Of a stretch of 64,000 bases of DNA, positions 34,708 through 44,400 are shown one piece after another. Numbering within the stretch: position 1 is the first letter of the stretch; every line of letters begins with the position of its first letter. This stretch comes from JAJPJE01 sp963848375. GTDB taxonomy: Bacteria; Acidobacteriota; Terriglobia; Terriglobales; Acidobacteriaceae. The stretch spans positions 806,001 through 870,000 of the forward strand of contig CAWKDK010000018.1 in the NCBI GenBank assembly GCA_963848375.1, in the 5' to 3' direction. The notes beneath the pieces were generated by a model that was not told where the DNA came from, did not search any database, and saw nothing but the letters and a program-made list of their open reading frames with translations. A program made the translations under genes and the position numbers.

Positions 34708-35709
34708 CTATTGGCCCGACGCGGCAGCGGACTGCGTGTTGCCGGTGCTGCTGCACGCGTTGATGCCGTGTTCGATCGCGGTGCCTTCTTCGTAGTCATT
34801 CCAGGTGACGATCATCAAGAAGGGAAGCTGCCGATTGTCGTTGTAATAGCGGCGGAAAAGACGAACAGATTCTTCGAAGGTGCGCCCGCAACGATCACTC
34901 ATATGGCGGTTCTGTGACCAGGAGGCGCGTGTGTCGTTGAAGCCGGGCCACGCGGCTCCGACCGCGATCTTATTGGGATACTGCGAACTCATGCGCGTGT
35001 AGAAGTCTTGCAGATACTGCTCGCCCCAATTGCTGCCGTCGCGCTGCCAACCCACACGGCCGGGTTGTACCCACGCGTAGAAGCCATCGAATGCGTTTGG
35101 GTAATGCGTGTTGATGTCCTTGAAGATGAGCAGGGGCGGATCTTCCCAGCTATTCACAACTTCACGCACCCGAGTCCAATCGGTGCCGCCGCTCTTGGGG
35201 AAAATGAAGATCATCGGACGGCCGTTAAAGCGCAGGTAGGCGCTGCGAGAGGCTATGGCGTGCGGTCCAATGTAGCGGTCGTAGGCGTATTGCAGGTCGA
35301 CGAGCACGGCCTCGGTGTTCTGGCCGACGTACTCGGTGTCTTCGTCATACATGATCGCCGTCTGAAAACTGTTTTGCGAAGCGGCCTGTTGCAGCAAGGC
35401 GTAACTTTGATCCTCGAACTGCTTGCGCGGACCGTACCAGTTCACCACGAAGGCGTCGATGCCAAGACCCTTGGCTTCGGAAACCTGGCGCGCGAGCACG
35501 TTGGGATCATGCGAGGAATACCCGACGTTGATGTGCTTGGGCTCGCCAAACCAGGGCTGGTAGGCCGCGAGCAGGCGTGGAGATCCTTCGGTGCCTTGCA
35601 GTTGAGCGGCTTGCGCGAGGCTCTGGCGGACGTCGGTCGTGTGCCGACTGCATCCAGTGGCGATCGACAGAGAAAGAAATAGGAGAGTGAGCTTGCGAAA
35701 ATCTGGCAT
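34708..35709 (-). CDS. Glycoside hydrolase family 99/71-like lipoprotein
   Basis: 333 residues from ATG 35709, with lipobox SIATGC (Cys20). An upstream extension to 35850 is rejected because it would precede the signal peptide. The barrel starts LLAAYQPWFGEPKHINVGYSS and contains GIDAFVVNWYGP, MYDEDTEY and the C-terminal LMIVTWNDYEEGTAIE. That last phrase matches the catalytic region of GH99/GH71-type proteins (WNExxEGTxIE). Likely an outer-membrane-anchored glycosidase; substrate unknown. Confidence 0.8.
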   Translation of the reverse strand: MPDFRKLTLLFLSLSIATGCSRHTTDVRQSLAQAAQLQGTEGSPRLLAAYQPWFGEPKHINVGYSSHDPNVLARQVSEAKGLGIDAFVVNWYGPRKQFEDQSYALLQQAASQNSFQTAIMYDEDTEYVGQNTEAVLVDLQYAYDRYIGPHAIASRSAYLRFNGRPMIFIFPKSGGTDWTRVREVVNSWEDPPLLIFKDINTHYPNAFDGFYAWVQPGRVGWQRDGSNWGEQYLQDFYTRMSSQYPNKIAVGAAWPGFNDTRASWSQNRHMSDRCGRTFEESVRLFRRYYNDNRQLPFLMIVTWNDYEEGTAIEHGINACSSTGNTQSAAASGQ

Positions 35710-35841
35710 CCCAAGCTCTTGGATGTAGATGGTACGAGCAGAGTTGGCAGGCTTTGTGAGTGTCACCTGAGGCGAGCGGACGGTGGTAGTATTTCCGCCG
35801 GTTTCATGCGGGCTGCTTGGCCTGCGGGAAAGAGAGAAATC

Positions 35842-36042
35842 ATGGCGCAAAAAGTGATTGATGTGGTGGGAGTATCGAAAGAGAGCTTCGCGAAGGCGGC
35901 GGAGAATGCTGTTCAGGAAGCAGCGAAGACGGTGCGCGGATTGAAGTGGGCGCGCGTGTCGGAATTTGAGATGGAGATGGACGGAAAGAACGTGACGCTA
36001 TATCGAGCGACAGCGAGGATTTATTTCGACATAGAACACTAA
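35842..36042 (+). CDS. Dodecin family flavin-binding protein
   Basis: 66 residues, the standard dodecin size. KVIDVVGVSKESFAKAAENAVQEA gives the family's strand-helix start. VRGLKWARVSEFEMEMDGKNVTLYRATARIYFDIE provides the flavin-stacking Trp and closing strands. Dodecins form dodecameric cages storing FMN or riboflavin. The start at 35842 has GAGAGAAA upstream (weak). It diverges from the GH99-like gene (133 bp). Confidence 0.9.
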   Translation: MAQKVIDVVGVSKESFAKAAENAVQEAAKTVRGLKWARVSEFEMEMDGKNVTLYRATARIYFDIEH

Positions 36043-36132
36043 AACAATTGGTAATTGGGTAATTGAAACCTCCGGACGCGCGCGTTTGTTCTTTTGGACT
36101 AACAAATTACCGATGACGACATCACCAATTCG

Positions 36133-37195
36133 TTAGTGGCTCAGCGCTTTGTCGAAGAAGTTGGCCATGAGATGGTGTGCCTCGATCGATTCGGGCAATT
36201 TGAACTGGTTCCAGTAGGCATGCGGAAGGCCTTCGAAGACCACGAGTTCTGCGTTACTGTTGCCGGCATTCAGAAACGCCCGATGCAGAATGGACGTGCC
36301 GCTCAGCAGCAAGTCGCGTTCGCTGGTGATGAAGAGCGTGGGCGGCATTTCTTTGAGATCGGCGAACACCGGCGATAGGACCGGATCGCGGCGATCGGTT
36401 GAGCCTACGTAGGGAGGATCCGGCAGTGTGTTGGGAGGATCGTTAAGCGGTCCTTGCAATCCGCGAAGTCCGAAGAGAGCTCTGGAATCTCCCGGACGCG
36501 TGAAGTCGCCAAAACCGGAAAAGATGCCGAGCGCCGCTGGAAGCGGAAGTCCGAGCTGTTTCAGTTTCACCGCGACTTCGGCAGTCAGAACCGCTCCGGC
36601 GGAAGTTCCATACATGACCATGTTCTGAGGCTTGTAGGTCTTCAGCAGTTCCTTATAGACAGCGACTGTGTCGTCGACCGCAGCCGGGAACGGGTACTCC
36701 GGCGCGAGTCGATAACGAATCGCGATGACCTTTGTCTCGGTCAAGCTGGCGATCGGGATGGTTTCGGCAACGGAACCCCAGTCTGCGCGGAATCCGCCGC
36801 CGTGGATATTGATGAGCACGCGATCCCGCTTATTCGCGGGAATCGCTGGCGGCGTGATGATGCGTACTCGGTACGCCTGCGATTTTGTCTTCCGTCACTT
36901 TTGTCGGATACATCCCCTGCATGTCGATGGCGAGCTGCTTCTGCCAAGCTTCCGCGCGCGCTTTGTTCTGCTCGTCGGTGACCGGGGGGTCGGTGTCGGC
37001 CATTGGCTCCGAGAGCCACTTCTGCGAATTGGGACTGACAGTCTTCGGGACCGGCACGACACGTGTCACGTGTGCGGTGCCACTGGCGTCGATGAAGCTG
37101 GAATTGGTTTGGGGGACAGAGGCCTTTTCCTGCGCGTACGAGATGGCTGAGATAAGAATGATCGCGGAGGCAAGAATCGAATTGCGAAGCGACAA
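36133..37195 (-). CDS. Secreted alpha/beta hydrolase, HSL/esterase family (frameshifted as sequenced)
   Basis: The signal peptide (LRNSILASAIILISAISYAQ) begins at TTG 37195 with GGGAG upstream; ATG 37261 is the alternative. After KIAGV the frame must lose one base near 36871 (plus CGG) to read RVRIITPPAIPANKRDRVL. The catalytic core follows: oxyanion HGGG in INIHGGGFRADWG, nucleophile in MYGTSAGAVLTAEV, Asp near FITSERDLLLSG and His in GLPHAYWNQ. About 353 residues. An exported carboxylesterase; substrate unknown. Confidence 0.83.
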
Positions 37196-37294
37196 GTGTG
37201 GCTCCCGAAATGTGATGGATAGCGGCGGGAGTAAGGTACGTCTGCGAGACGAGTGGCGCAAGTAAAACCATCACCGCAGAGGACGCAGAAAATC

Positions 37295-37600
37295 CTAAGG
37301 GTGCGAGACGACTTCGTAATGCGCGGCGCGATCGTCGTGATGCTTCAGATATTTCCGACGCTCTTCGGGGATGATGGAGACTTCGTAATCGGGTCCGGCG
37401 AAAGCTTTGAGAGCGTCGATGGATTCCCACAAAAGAATGGTGATGAACTCGACATCGTCGCCGACGTTGCGGCGCAGGAAGTAGCTGCCCTTGAACCCGG
37501 GGACTTTGCTGATGCCGGGAAGTAGTTCGGGCTTGAGCATGGACTCGTACGAGTCTGCATTTTCGGGAGTGGTGGTGCCGTGCCACATGCGCGCGATCAT
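37295..37600 (-). CDS. Antibiotic-biosynthesis-monooxygenase (ABM) domain protein
   Basis: 101 residues from ATG 37600. MIARMWHGTTTPENADSYE, VPGFKGSYFLRR, EFITILLWESIDALKAF and the C-terminal YEVVSH fit the dimeric ferredoxin-like ABM fold. Family members include heme-degrading and quinone monooxygenases, but many are unassigned. It lies downstream of ssb, separated by a terminator, so it is likely independent. Confidence 0.8.
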   Translation of the reverse strand: MIARMWHGTTTPENADSYESMLKPELLPGISKVPGFKGSYFLRRNVGDDVEFITILLWESIDALKAFAGPDYEVSIIPEERRKYLKHHDDRAAHYEVVSHP

Positions 37601-37678
37601 GAGGAGATTGTGAGACGGTGGAAGTACGGGCGCAAGAGAAACCGGCCACGGATCGCACGGATTGTACGGATCAGGAAC

Positions 37679-37700
37679 GCGCGGACAGGAATGTCCGCGC
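37679..37700. repeat. Perfect 9-bp hairpin repeat
   Basis: GCGCGGACA (37679-37687), loop GGAA, TGTCCGCGC (37692-37700), followed by CACAC. The hairpin at 56997-57016 has the same layout (CGCGGGCG/CGCCCGCG, then CCAC). It is adjacent to a CCACGGATC-CACGGAT motif (37645-37672) of a kind also seen at 34285-34336. Confidence 0.65.
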
Positions 37701-37720
37701 CACACAAGCAAGCCAGGCGC

Positions 37721-37748
37721 AAAAAAAAGGCAGCCGAGGTCGGCTGCC
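37721..37748 (-). terminator. Rho-independent terminator for ssb, built from a dispersed repeat
   Basis: Read on the minus strand: GGCAGCCGA, CC, TCGGCTGCC, then eight T. The stem lies 19 bases past the ssb stop. The same hairpin (one base different) occurs at 48984-49005 without a T-run. Confidence 0.88.
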
Positions 37749-37766
37749 CCACGTGAGCTTACTCGT

Positions 37767-38243
37767 CTAGAACGGGATGTCGTCGTCGGTGATGCCCTGG
37801 CTGCCGGCGTCGTCGTGAGCAGGCGCGTGGCTGGCGGAAGCACTACGAGAGCGAGCGGGCGCGGCTTCTTCGTCGTGATCACGACCGCCTTGTCCTTGTC
37901 CCTGGCCTTGACCGCCAAGCAGGACGAGATCACTGGCGACGATTTCGGTCGAATATTTCTTCTGGCCGGATTCCTTGTCGTCCCAGGAGCGGGTCTGCAG
38001 GCGTCCTTCGATGTAGCAGGTGCGGCCCTTCTTAAGATATTCGCCGGCGATTTCTGCGAGGCGCTGCCAGGCGACTATCTTGTGCCACTCGGTGCGGTCC
38101 TGCCAGTTGCCTTCTTTATCTTTGTAGCGCTCGTTGGTCGCGAGAGAGAAGCTGGCCACGGCGGTGCCGCTGGGCGTGTAGCGCAATTCAGGATCTTTGC
38201 CGAGATTGCCGATGAGGATGACTTTGTTGACGCTCTTTGCCAT
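37767..38243 (-). CDS. ssb: Single-stranded DNA-binding protein
   Basis: 158 residues from ATG 38243 (GGAG 7 bases upstream). OB-fold: SVNKVILIGNLGKDPELRYTP, VASFSLATNERY, TEWHKIVAWQRLAEIAGEYLKKG, YIEGRLQTRSW. A Gly/Gln-rich linker (GGQGQGQGQGG) and the acidic tip DDDIPF follow; the tip binds partner proteins. Essential for replication and repair. A strong terminator follows. Confidence 0.95.
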   Translation of the reverse strand: MAKSVNKVILIGNLGKDPELRYTPSGTAVASFSLATNERYKDKEGNWQDRTEWHKIVAWQRLAEIAGEYLKKGRTCYIEGRLQTRSWDDKESGQKKYSTEIVASDLVLLGGQGQGQGQGGRDHDEEAAPARSRSASASHAPAHDDAGSQGITDDDIPF

Positions 38244-38442
38244 GAGAACTCCAGGAGGTGGTGAAACGGCAGTGTAACAGCTTCGAGATGATGGTTTCGA
38301 GTTCCTAATCCGGCATAGAAGCGGAATTCGGACCGGATTGGGAGCCTTAGCAAGACGACGTCCAGATTCTGCGGCTGTCACCACGCAGTCTGATCCAAGG
38401 CGAGAGATCGTTTATCCTGCTTACCTCGTGCTTTTGACTCCC

Positions 38443-39198
38443 ATGACGATGAAGGACGCGGTCCTTCTATTTGTTGCGGCGGTAGCTGGCGGCGCGTTGA
38501 ACTCGGTGGCAGGCGGCGGAAGCTTCCTGTCGTTTCCGGCGCTTCTGTTTACGGGAATGCCTCCCGTGCAGGCGAATGCCACAAATACAGTGGCACTGTG
38601 GCCGGGTGCTCTGGCCAGCGCCATTGGCTATCGGAACGAACTAGCGGGTGAGAAGCCTGGGCTGGTGGTCGAGTTTGTGGTGATCAGTCTCGTGGGCGGG
38701 ATTGCAGGGGCAGTACTGCTGCTGCATACACCGCAGTCGACGTTCATGAAGCTGATTCCGTGGCTGCTGCTGGTGGCGACTCTGATCTTCACCTTTGGTG
38801 GGAAGATGACGCGCGCACTGAGAGCCCGCGGATATGCGCTGAGTACGCCCATCGTGCTGCTGCTGCAACTGATCACGGCCGTCTATGGCGGATTCTTCGG
38901 CGCGGGGATCGGGATCTTGATGCTCGCGATCCTGTCGCTGATCGGGATGGAGCACATCCATCGGATGAATGGACTGAAGAACATCCTTGCGACCTGCATC
39001 AATGGCGTTGCGGTGATTACGTTCATATGGGCGGGGATTGTGGAGTGGCGACAGGCCGGGCTGATGATTGTGGGCGGGATTCTGGGCGGCTATGGAACTG
39101 CGAGATTTGTGCAAAGAGTTGATCCGCGCTACATACGAGCGTTCGTGATCGCAGTGGGATTTGCGATGACGACGTACTTCTTCTGGAAAACGCGATAA
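38443..39198 (+). CDS. TauE/SafE family membrane transporter
   Basis: 251 residues from ATG 38443 (ATG 38449 also possible), with about eight hydrophobic helices. It has the duplicated family pattern: FVAAVAGGALNSVAGGGSFLSFP near the N-terminus and QLITAVYGGFFGAGIGILMLA in the second half. Both Gly-rich motifs are typical of TauE/SafE proteins, which export sulfite, sulfoacetate or other organic anions. No sulfur genes are adjacent, so the substrate is open. Confidence 0.88.
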   Translation: MTMKDAVLLFVAAVAGGALNSVAGGGSFLSFPALLFTGMPPVQANATNTVALWPGALASAIGYRNELAGEKPGLVVEFVVISLVGGIAGAVLLLHTPQSTFMKLIPWLLLVATLIFTFGGKMTRALRARGYALSTPIVLLLQLITAVYGGFFGAGIGILMLAILSLIGMEHIHRMNGLKNILATCINGVAVITFIWAGIVEWRQAGLMIVGGILGGYGTARFVQRVDPRYIRAFVIAVGFAMTTYFFWKTR

Positions 39199-39404
39199 GA
39201 CAGCAGTCAGTGTCCAGTAATCAGCAGCTAGTGGTTAGTGCTTAGAGGTAATTGGGCTGTCAGCGACCTTCAGAATTCATAGGTTCCTTGTAGCGATTGC
39301 TTATTGCGGACGACTGACGGTTGCCTAATTTCAGATGTTAACCGCGTGTAAGTATCTGAAAAATCAACAAAATTTCTATTTCGCCCAACCGCTTTTGCGC
39401 CCCG

Positions 39405-39433
39405 TTTGACCCTTGAATTGCTCCATTCGATAC
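39405..39433 (+). promoter_or_regulatory. Candidate sigma-70 promoter of the DUF2229 operon
   Basis: TTGACC (39405-39410), 17-base spacer, GATACA (39428-39433). It lies 34 bases before the leader ORF and 118 before the first structural gene. Confidence 0.5.
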
Positions 39434-39466
39434 AAACAGTTCTTCTTATTGGACAAAGAGGTCAAC

Positions 39467-39535
39467 AATGCGTATTGTTGCCGTGGGTTACGAGGATGGC
39501 AGCGGGGGATATCCCTATCATTCGGCAGTTCTTTG
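39467..39535 (+). CDS. Possible 22-residue leader peptide
   Basis: ATG at 39467 with AAAGAGG ending 7 bases upstream. It reads MRIVAVGYEDGSGGYPYHSA plus VL and stops with TGA 39533-39535. The next gene begins 16 bases later. Rich in Gly and Tyr. Too short to judge by coding statistics. It could be a regulatory upstream ORF or chance. Confidence 0.35.
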
Positions 39536-39551
39536 AAGAAAAGGTGAAGAA

Positions 39552-41324
39552 ATGAGCACTTCCACTCATCCGGCCACCGGTGGCGGACTGGTGCAGATTT
39601 CCTCGTTGGAAGAGTTAGTACGCCAACGGGTAGCGGAAGAACGGGCCCGGCTAGAAAAAGAAGCCGGCATTCAGCATAAAGAACTTCATCACTTCCATAA
39701 GCCGATTGAGCGAGCATTTACCGCCGATCAGCGCCACAAGACCACCCTCCTATTCGGAGGACTCACCTGGAAACACGAAAAACTTGTGCACGGAGCCCTC
39801 GAAGGACTGGGCTACAAGTGCGAAGTCGTGCCGACGGCGAATGTTGCTGCTTTCCAGCTTGGCAAGGAATACGGCAACAACGGCCAGTGCAACCCGACAT
39901 ATTTTACGGTCGGGAACCTGGTTCAGTATCTGCAGAAGCTCGAAGAATCGGGCATTCGGCGTGAAGACCTCATCAACAACTACGTCTTCCTGACTGCGGG
40001 CGCTTGCGGTCCGTGCCGTTTCGGCATGTACGAAGCCGAGTACCGGCTGGCGCTGCGCAACGCGGGTTACGACGGGTTCCGCGTGATGCTCTTCCAGCAA
40101 TCAGGCGGACTGGATCAGTCCGATGCAGAAGCCGGGTTGCAGATGAACCTGGACTTCTTCCTAAACCTGCTGAACTCTCTAAACATGGGCGACATCATCA
40201 ACGAGGTGAGCTACCAGGTGCGGCCGTTCGAAACGAACGCCGGCGACACGGATGCGATTCTCGACGAAGCTGTCGACTACATGCACGAAGTACTGAAGAA
40301 GAAGTCGCCATGGTCGGTTGAGCAGAAGCTCGGCAAGATTGCGAACAAGATTCCGATGAAGGGAACGGTCGAGTACCTCGGCAAGTTCCTGAACCAGCTC
40401 ATGTCGGACGACTACATGGTCGCCCTTGAGCATGTGCGCGGACGATTCAACCAGATCAAGGTTGATCACTTCCGCGTGAAGCCAATCGTGAAGATCACCG
40501 GCGAATTCTGGGCGCAGACCACAGAAGGCGACGGCAACTTCAACATGTTCACCTTCCTGCAACGCGAAGGCGCACAGATTATCGTGGAGCCGATCGGCAC
40601 CTGGATCATGTACATGATTCATCAGGTGGTGCAGAAGATCCGTGACGAGCGCGGACTTGAGGAGGGCGTTGTTATGCCTCCGAAGTGGCGTCTCGACAAG
40701 CAGGCCAAGATCGAGTGGAACTACCGCAACAAGCTGATGAAGCTGAAGGCTGCGGAAGTGATCTTCGCTCGCGAGTATCACCGCATTGTCGACGCGCTGG
40801 GCGGAACGGCTCACCGGCTGGTGGACCAGTATGAACTGCAGCGGCTCGGACATCCTTACTACAACTCGCGTGCGGGTGGTGGCGAGGGTCACCTGGAAGT
40901 CGCGAAGAACATTTACTACACGAACAAAGAGATGGCGCACATGGTGCTCTCTCTGAAGCCCTTCGGCTGCATGCCTTCGACACAATCGGACGGCGCACAG
41001 TCGGCGGTGGTGTCGCACTACAAAGACATGATCTTCCTGCCGATCGAGACCTCCGGCGAAGGCGAAATCAACGCGCACAGCCGCGTACAGATGGCGCTGG
41101 GCGAGGCGAAAGCCAAGGCCAAGCTGGAATTCAAGGACGTGATGGAGAAGATCGGCAAGCCGCTCGACGAGTTGAAAGCGTATGTCGAGCAGCATCCCGA
41201 GATGTCGAACGCGCTCTACGCCGTGCCGAAATATAAGGGTGTGGTGGGAACCGCCGCGAATTACGCGATCCACGTGGCGGAGAAGATGGGCGTGCAGGTG
41301 CCGTACCACACGGACGCGCACTAA
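39552..41324 (+). CDS. HgdB/DUF2229-like iron-sulfur reductase subunit
   Basis: 590 residues. It belongs to the 2-hydroxyacyl-CoA dehydratase (HgdB)/double-cubane-cluster superfamily. Motifs: TLLFGGLTWKHEKLVHGALEGLGY (about 64-87), NGQCNPTYFTVGNLV (about 112), LTAGACGPCRFGMYEAEYR (about 149-165), FRVMLFQQSGGLDQ and FGCMPSTQSDGAQSA (about 475). The Cys in GQC, GACGPC and FGC are the likely cluster ligands. The sequence shows full-length integrity. Family members receive single low-potential electrons from an ATP-dependent activator and reduce difficult substrates. The activator is encoded next door (41421). Substrate unknown; a dehydratase role should not be assumed. No signal peptide, so cytoplasmic. 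Confidence 0.85.
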   Translation: MSTSTHPATGGGLVQISSLEELVRQRVAEERARLEKEAGIQHKELHHFHKPIERAFTADQRHKTTLLFGGLTWKHEKLVHGALEGLGYKCEVVPTANVAAFQLGKEYGNNGQCNPTYFTVGNLVQYLQKLEESGIRREDLINNYVFLTAGACGPCRFGMYEAEYRLALRNAGYDGFRVMLFQQSGGLDQSDAEAGLQMNLDFFLNLLNSLNMGDIINEVSYQVRPFETNAGDTDAILDEAVDYMHEVLKKKSPWSVEQKLGKIANKIPMKGTVEYLGKFLNQLMSDDYMVALEHVRGRFNQIKVDHFRVKPIVKITGEFWAQTTEGDGNFNMFTFLQREGAQIIVEPIGTWIMYMIHQVVQKIRDERGLEEGVVMPPKWRLDKQAKIEWNYRNKLMKLKAAEVIFAREYHRIVDALGGTAHRLVDQYELQRLGHPYYNSRAGGGEGHLEVAKNIYYTNKEMAHMVLSLKPFGCMPSTQSDGAQSAVVSHYKDMIFLPIETSGEGEINAHSRVQMALGEAKAKAKLEFKDVMEKIGKPLDELKAYVEQHPEMSNALYAVPKYKGVVGTAANYAIHVAEKMGVQVPYHTDAH

Positions 41325-41341
41325 GCCACTGAAGTCGATCA

Positions 41342-41375
41342 GTCTCTCGGTCGGCGCGATCGCTGACCGAGAGAC
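41342..41375. promoter_or_regulatory. Intercistronic hairpin
   Basis: GTCTCTCGGTC (41342-41352) pairs perfectly over 11 bp with GACCGAGAGAC (41365-41375). No T-run follows. It may adjust the ratio of the two proteins through mRNA processing or partial stop; it starts 17 bases after the first gene. Confidence 0.6.
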
Positions 41376-41420
41376 CAAAACCCCAACTAAAACTGAACGA
41401 CTGACGGACTGAGAGACTAA

Positions 41421-44400
41421 ATGCCCGGACTTACCGACAAAGCGATTGCAGATAAGAAATACGAAATGCTCTGGATGGGTGTGGACGTAGGTTCAACGAC
41501 CGTAAAGATTGCGGTCATTGACGGCGACACCGACGACATCCTCTGGCAGGACTATCAGCGCCACGAGACCAAGCAGCCAGAGAAGCTGCTGGAGATGCTG
41601 AAACAGATCAAGACGGATCTGCCGAATGTTCCCGACGAGAACTATCGCATCTTCATCACTGGTTCGGGCGGCTCTGGAATTGCAAAACACGTTGGCGCGA
41701 AGTTCGTGCAGGAAGTCAACGCGGTTTCGCTGTCGGTGGAGAAGCTGTATCCAGAGTGCGGATCGGTCATCGAGTTGGGTGGTCAGGACGCGAAGATCAT
41801 CATCTTCAAGGAAGATCCTGAGACTGGTAAGAAGAAGAAGCTGCCCTCGATGAACGACAAGTGCGCTGGTGGTACCGGCGCCGTCATCGACAAGATCAAC
41901 GCCAAGCTGCGCATTCCGTCCGATCAGCTCTGCAACATGGGCTACAAGGGCGAGAAGCTGCATCCGGTGGCCGGCAAGTGCGGCGTGTTCGCCGAGACGG
42001 ATATCAACGGTCTGCAGAAGCAGGGCGTTCCGCCGAACGAGCTGATGGCGTCGCTGTTCGAATCCATCGTGCAACAGAATCTGTCGGTGCTGACACGTGG
42101 CAACACGCTGCGTCCGACGGTGCTGCTATTGGGCGGCCCGAATTGCTACATCAAGGGCATGCGAGATTGCTGGAAGCACAACATCCCCAAAATCTGGGAA
42201 GAGCGCAACTATCCGCTGCCGGAAGGCGTGGATCCCGAGTCGCTGATCAAAACGCCAGATAATGCGCAGTACTTTGCTTGCATCGGCGCAGTGGAGTTCG
42301 GTAAGCAGGAAGATCCCGGAATCGGCGTGTATGTCGGCTACGACAAGCTTGAGTGGTACATGACCGAGGGACGCGCCCAAGAGAAGGCAAAGAAGGGCGG
42401 CGCGCAGGCACTGGCGAAGAGTCCGGAAGAACTCGCCGAGTTCACCGCGAAGTATACGAAGAAAAAGTTCATTCCGACCACGTTCCATTCTGGTCAAGTG
42501 GTGGAAGGCTTCATCGGTATCGATGGCGGATCGACGTCGACGAAAGCTGTACTGGTCGACAAGGACCGCAACATCCTATGCAAGACCTATCAGCTCTCAC
42601 GCGGCAATCCAATTGAGGATACGCAGGAAGTGCTGGCCAAGGTTGCGAAGCAGGTGACCGACCAGGGGGCTGTGCTCAAGATCATGGGCGTAGGCACAAC
42701 TGGCTATGCGAAAGACATCCTGAAGGACGCTGTTGGCGCAGACGTCGCGCTTGTCGAGACCGTGGCGCACACGCAAGCCGCATTGCACTTCTATCCGGAT
42801 GCGGATGTGATTTGCGACGTAGGCGGTCAGGACATCAAGATCATCATCCTGAGAGACGGCCGCGTAAAAGACTTCAAGCTGAACACCCAATGTTCGGCAG
42901 GCAATGGCTACTTCCTGCAAGGCACTTGCGAGAGCTTCGGCTTCAAGGTGGAAGACTTTGCGGACATCGCCTTCAACGCGAAGGGATTCCCGCAGTTCGG
43001 TTATGGATGCGCGGTGTTCATGCAGTCGGACATCGTGGATTTCCAGCGCCAGGGATGGAAGCCGGAAGAGATCATGGCCGGACTGTGCAACGTGCTGCCA
43101 AAGAATATTTGGCTCTACGTTTCGCAGATCCCAAACCTCTCGGCGATTGGCCGCAAGTTCGTTCTGCAGGGCGGCACGCAGCACAACATGGCGGCGGTGA
43201 AGTCGCAGGTCGATTTCATCGAATCGCGTTTCAAGGGCAAGGATGTTAAAGCCGACGTGATCGTTCACCAGCACTGCGGTGAAGCGGGCGCGATTGGCTG
43301 CGCGTTCGAAGCCGTACGTCTGTGGGAGAACGGCATGAAGACCGAGTTCATCGGTCTGGAAGGCGTTGCTTCCATCACGTACACGACCACACGCGACGAA
43401 GCGACGCGGTGCTACTTCTGCAAGAACAAGTGCCTGCGTACCTTCATCGACGTAACGACGGCGACCCCGAATCCGAACTACAAGCCTCCGGTCAAGACCA
43501 AGGTTCCACTCGCCGAGGGCGCGCAACGATTGATTATTGCGACCTGCGAAAAGGGAACAGTCGAGAACGTGGAAGAGATGCGCGTCATCAAGGGCAACAT
43601 CGACGCCATCAAGAAGGAAAACCCGAACCTGGTGGAGATCGCAGCCAAAGCTGCTTTCAAGAGCTACGAGCCGCCGGTTGTGGCCGATCCGCTGCCGAAG
43701 CTGGCGATCACCAAGTCGCAAAAAGAACGTATCGAGAAGATGAAGAAGCGCGCCGAACTTCGTATCGGCATGCCCAAGGCGCTGAACATGTACAGCTGCG
43801 GGCCGTTCTTCACTGCCTACTTCGAAGCGCTGGGTGTGAAGGCCGACAATATCTTCTGGTCCGACTACACCAACGAGCAGCTTTACAAGGAAGGTGCGAA
43901 GCGCGGTGCCATCGATCCTTGCTTCCCGTCGAAGGTCGGTATTCCGCACGTGCACAACCTGCTGTACGCCGTCCACCCGAAGAAGAACCTGAATGTAATC
44001 TTCTTCCCGATGATCGACTCGCTGCCAACGTTCCTGAAGCATGTGCAGTCGAGCCGCGCCTGCCCGACGGTTACCGCGACTCCGGCGTCGGTGAAAGCGG
44101 CGTTCACCAAGGAAGGCAATCTCTTCGAGGAGAAGGGCCTGATCTGGAAGGACACGCTGATCTGTCTCGATGATCCGAAGATTGCGCACCGCCAGATGTT
44201 CGACGATTGGAACGAGATCCTCGGCCTGAGCGAGGAAGAGAACTATCGCGCGGTGGAGTTGGGATTCGCTGCGATGGAGAAGTTCGACAACGTCATCATG
44301 CGCGGAACAGCGCGTGAGGTGTTGAAGAAGCTCGAAGAGGAAAACCGGCTGGGGATCGTGCTTTTGGGCCGTCCGTATCACAACGACCCGGGCATCAACC

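Larger units (their letters stand above)
39199..39551 (+). other. Leader region of the DUF2229 operon
   Basis: 353 bases without a long gene. 39199-39250 is low-complexity CAGTCAGTGTCCAGTAATCAG-type sequence. It holds a good promoter candidate (39405-39433) and a 22-codon ORF (39467-39535). Confidence 0.6.

Noticed and set aside
36741..37658. 305-residue minus-strand frame overlapping the esterase N-terminus
   Set aside because: Arg/His/Ser-rich out-of-frame translation; the esterase signal peptide and core lie in other frames.
40179..41378. 399-residue minus-strand frame opposite the HgdB-like gene
   Set aside because: Same shadow composition (His/Leu/Val/Arg-rich) and no ribosome-binding site; the plus frame has clear conserved motifs.
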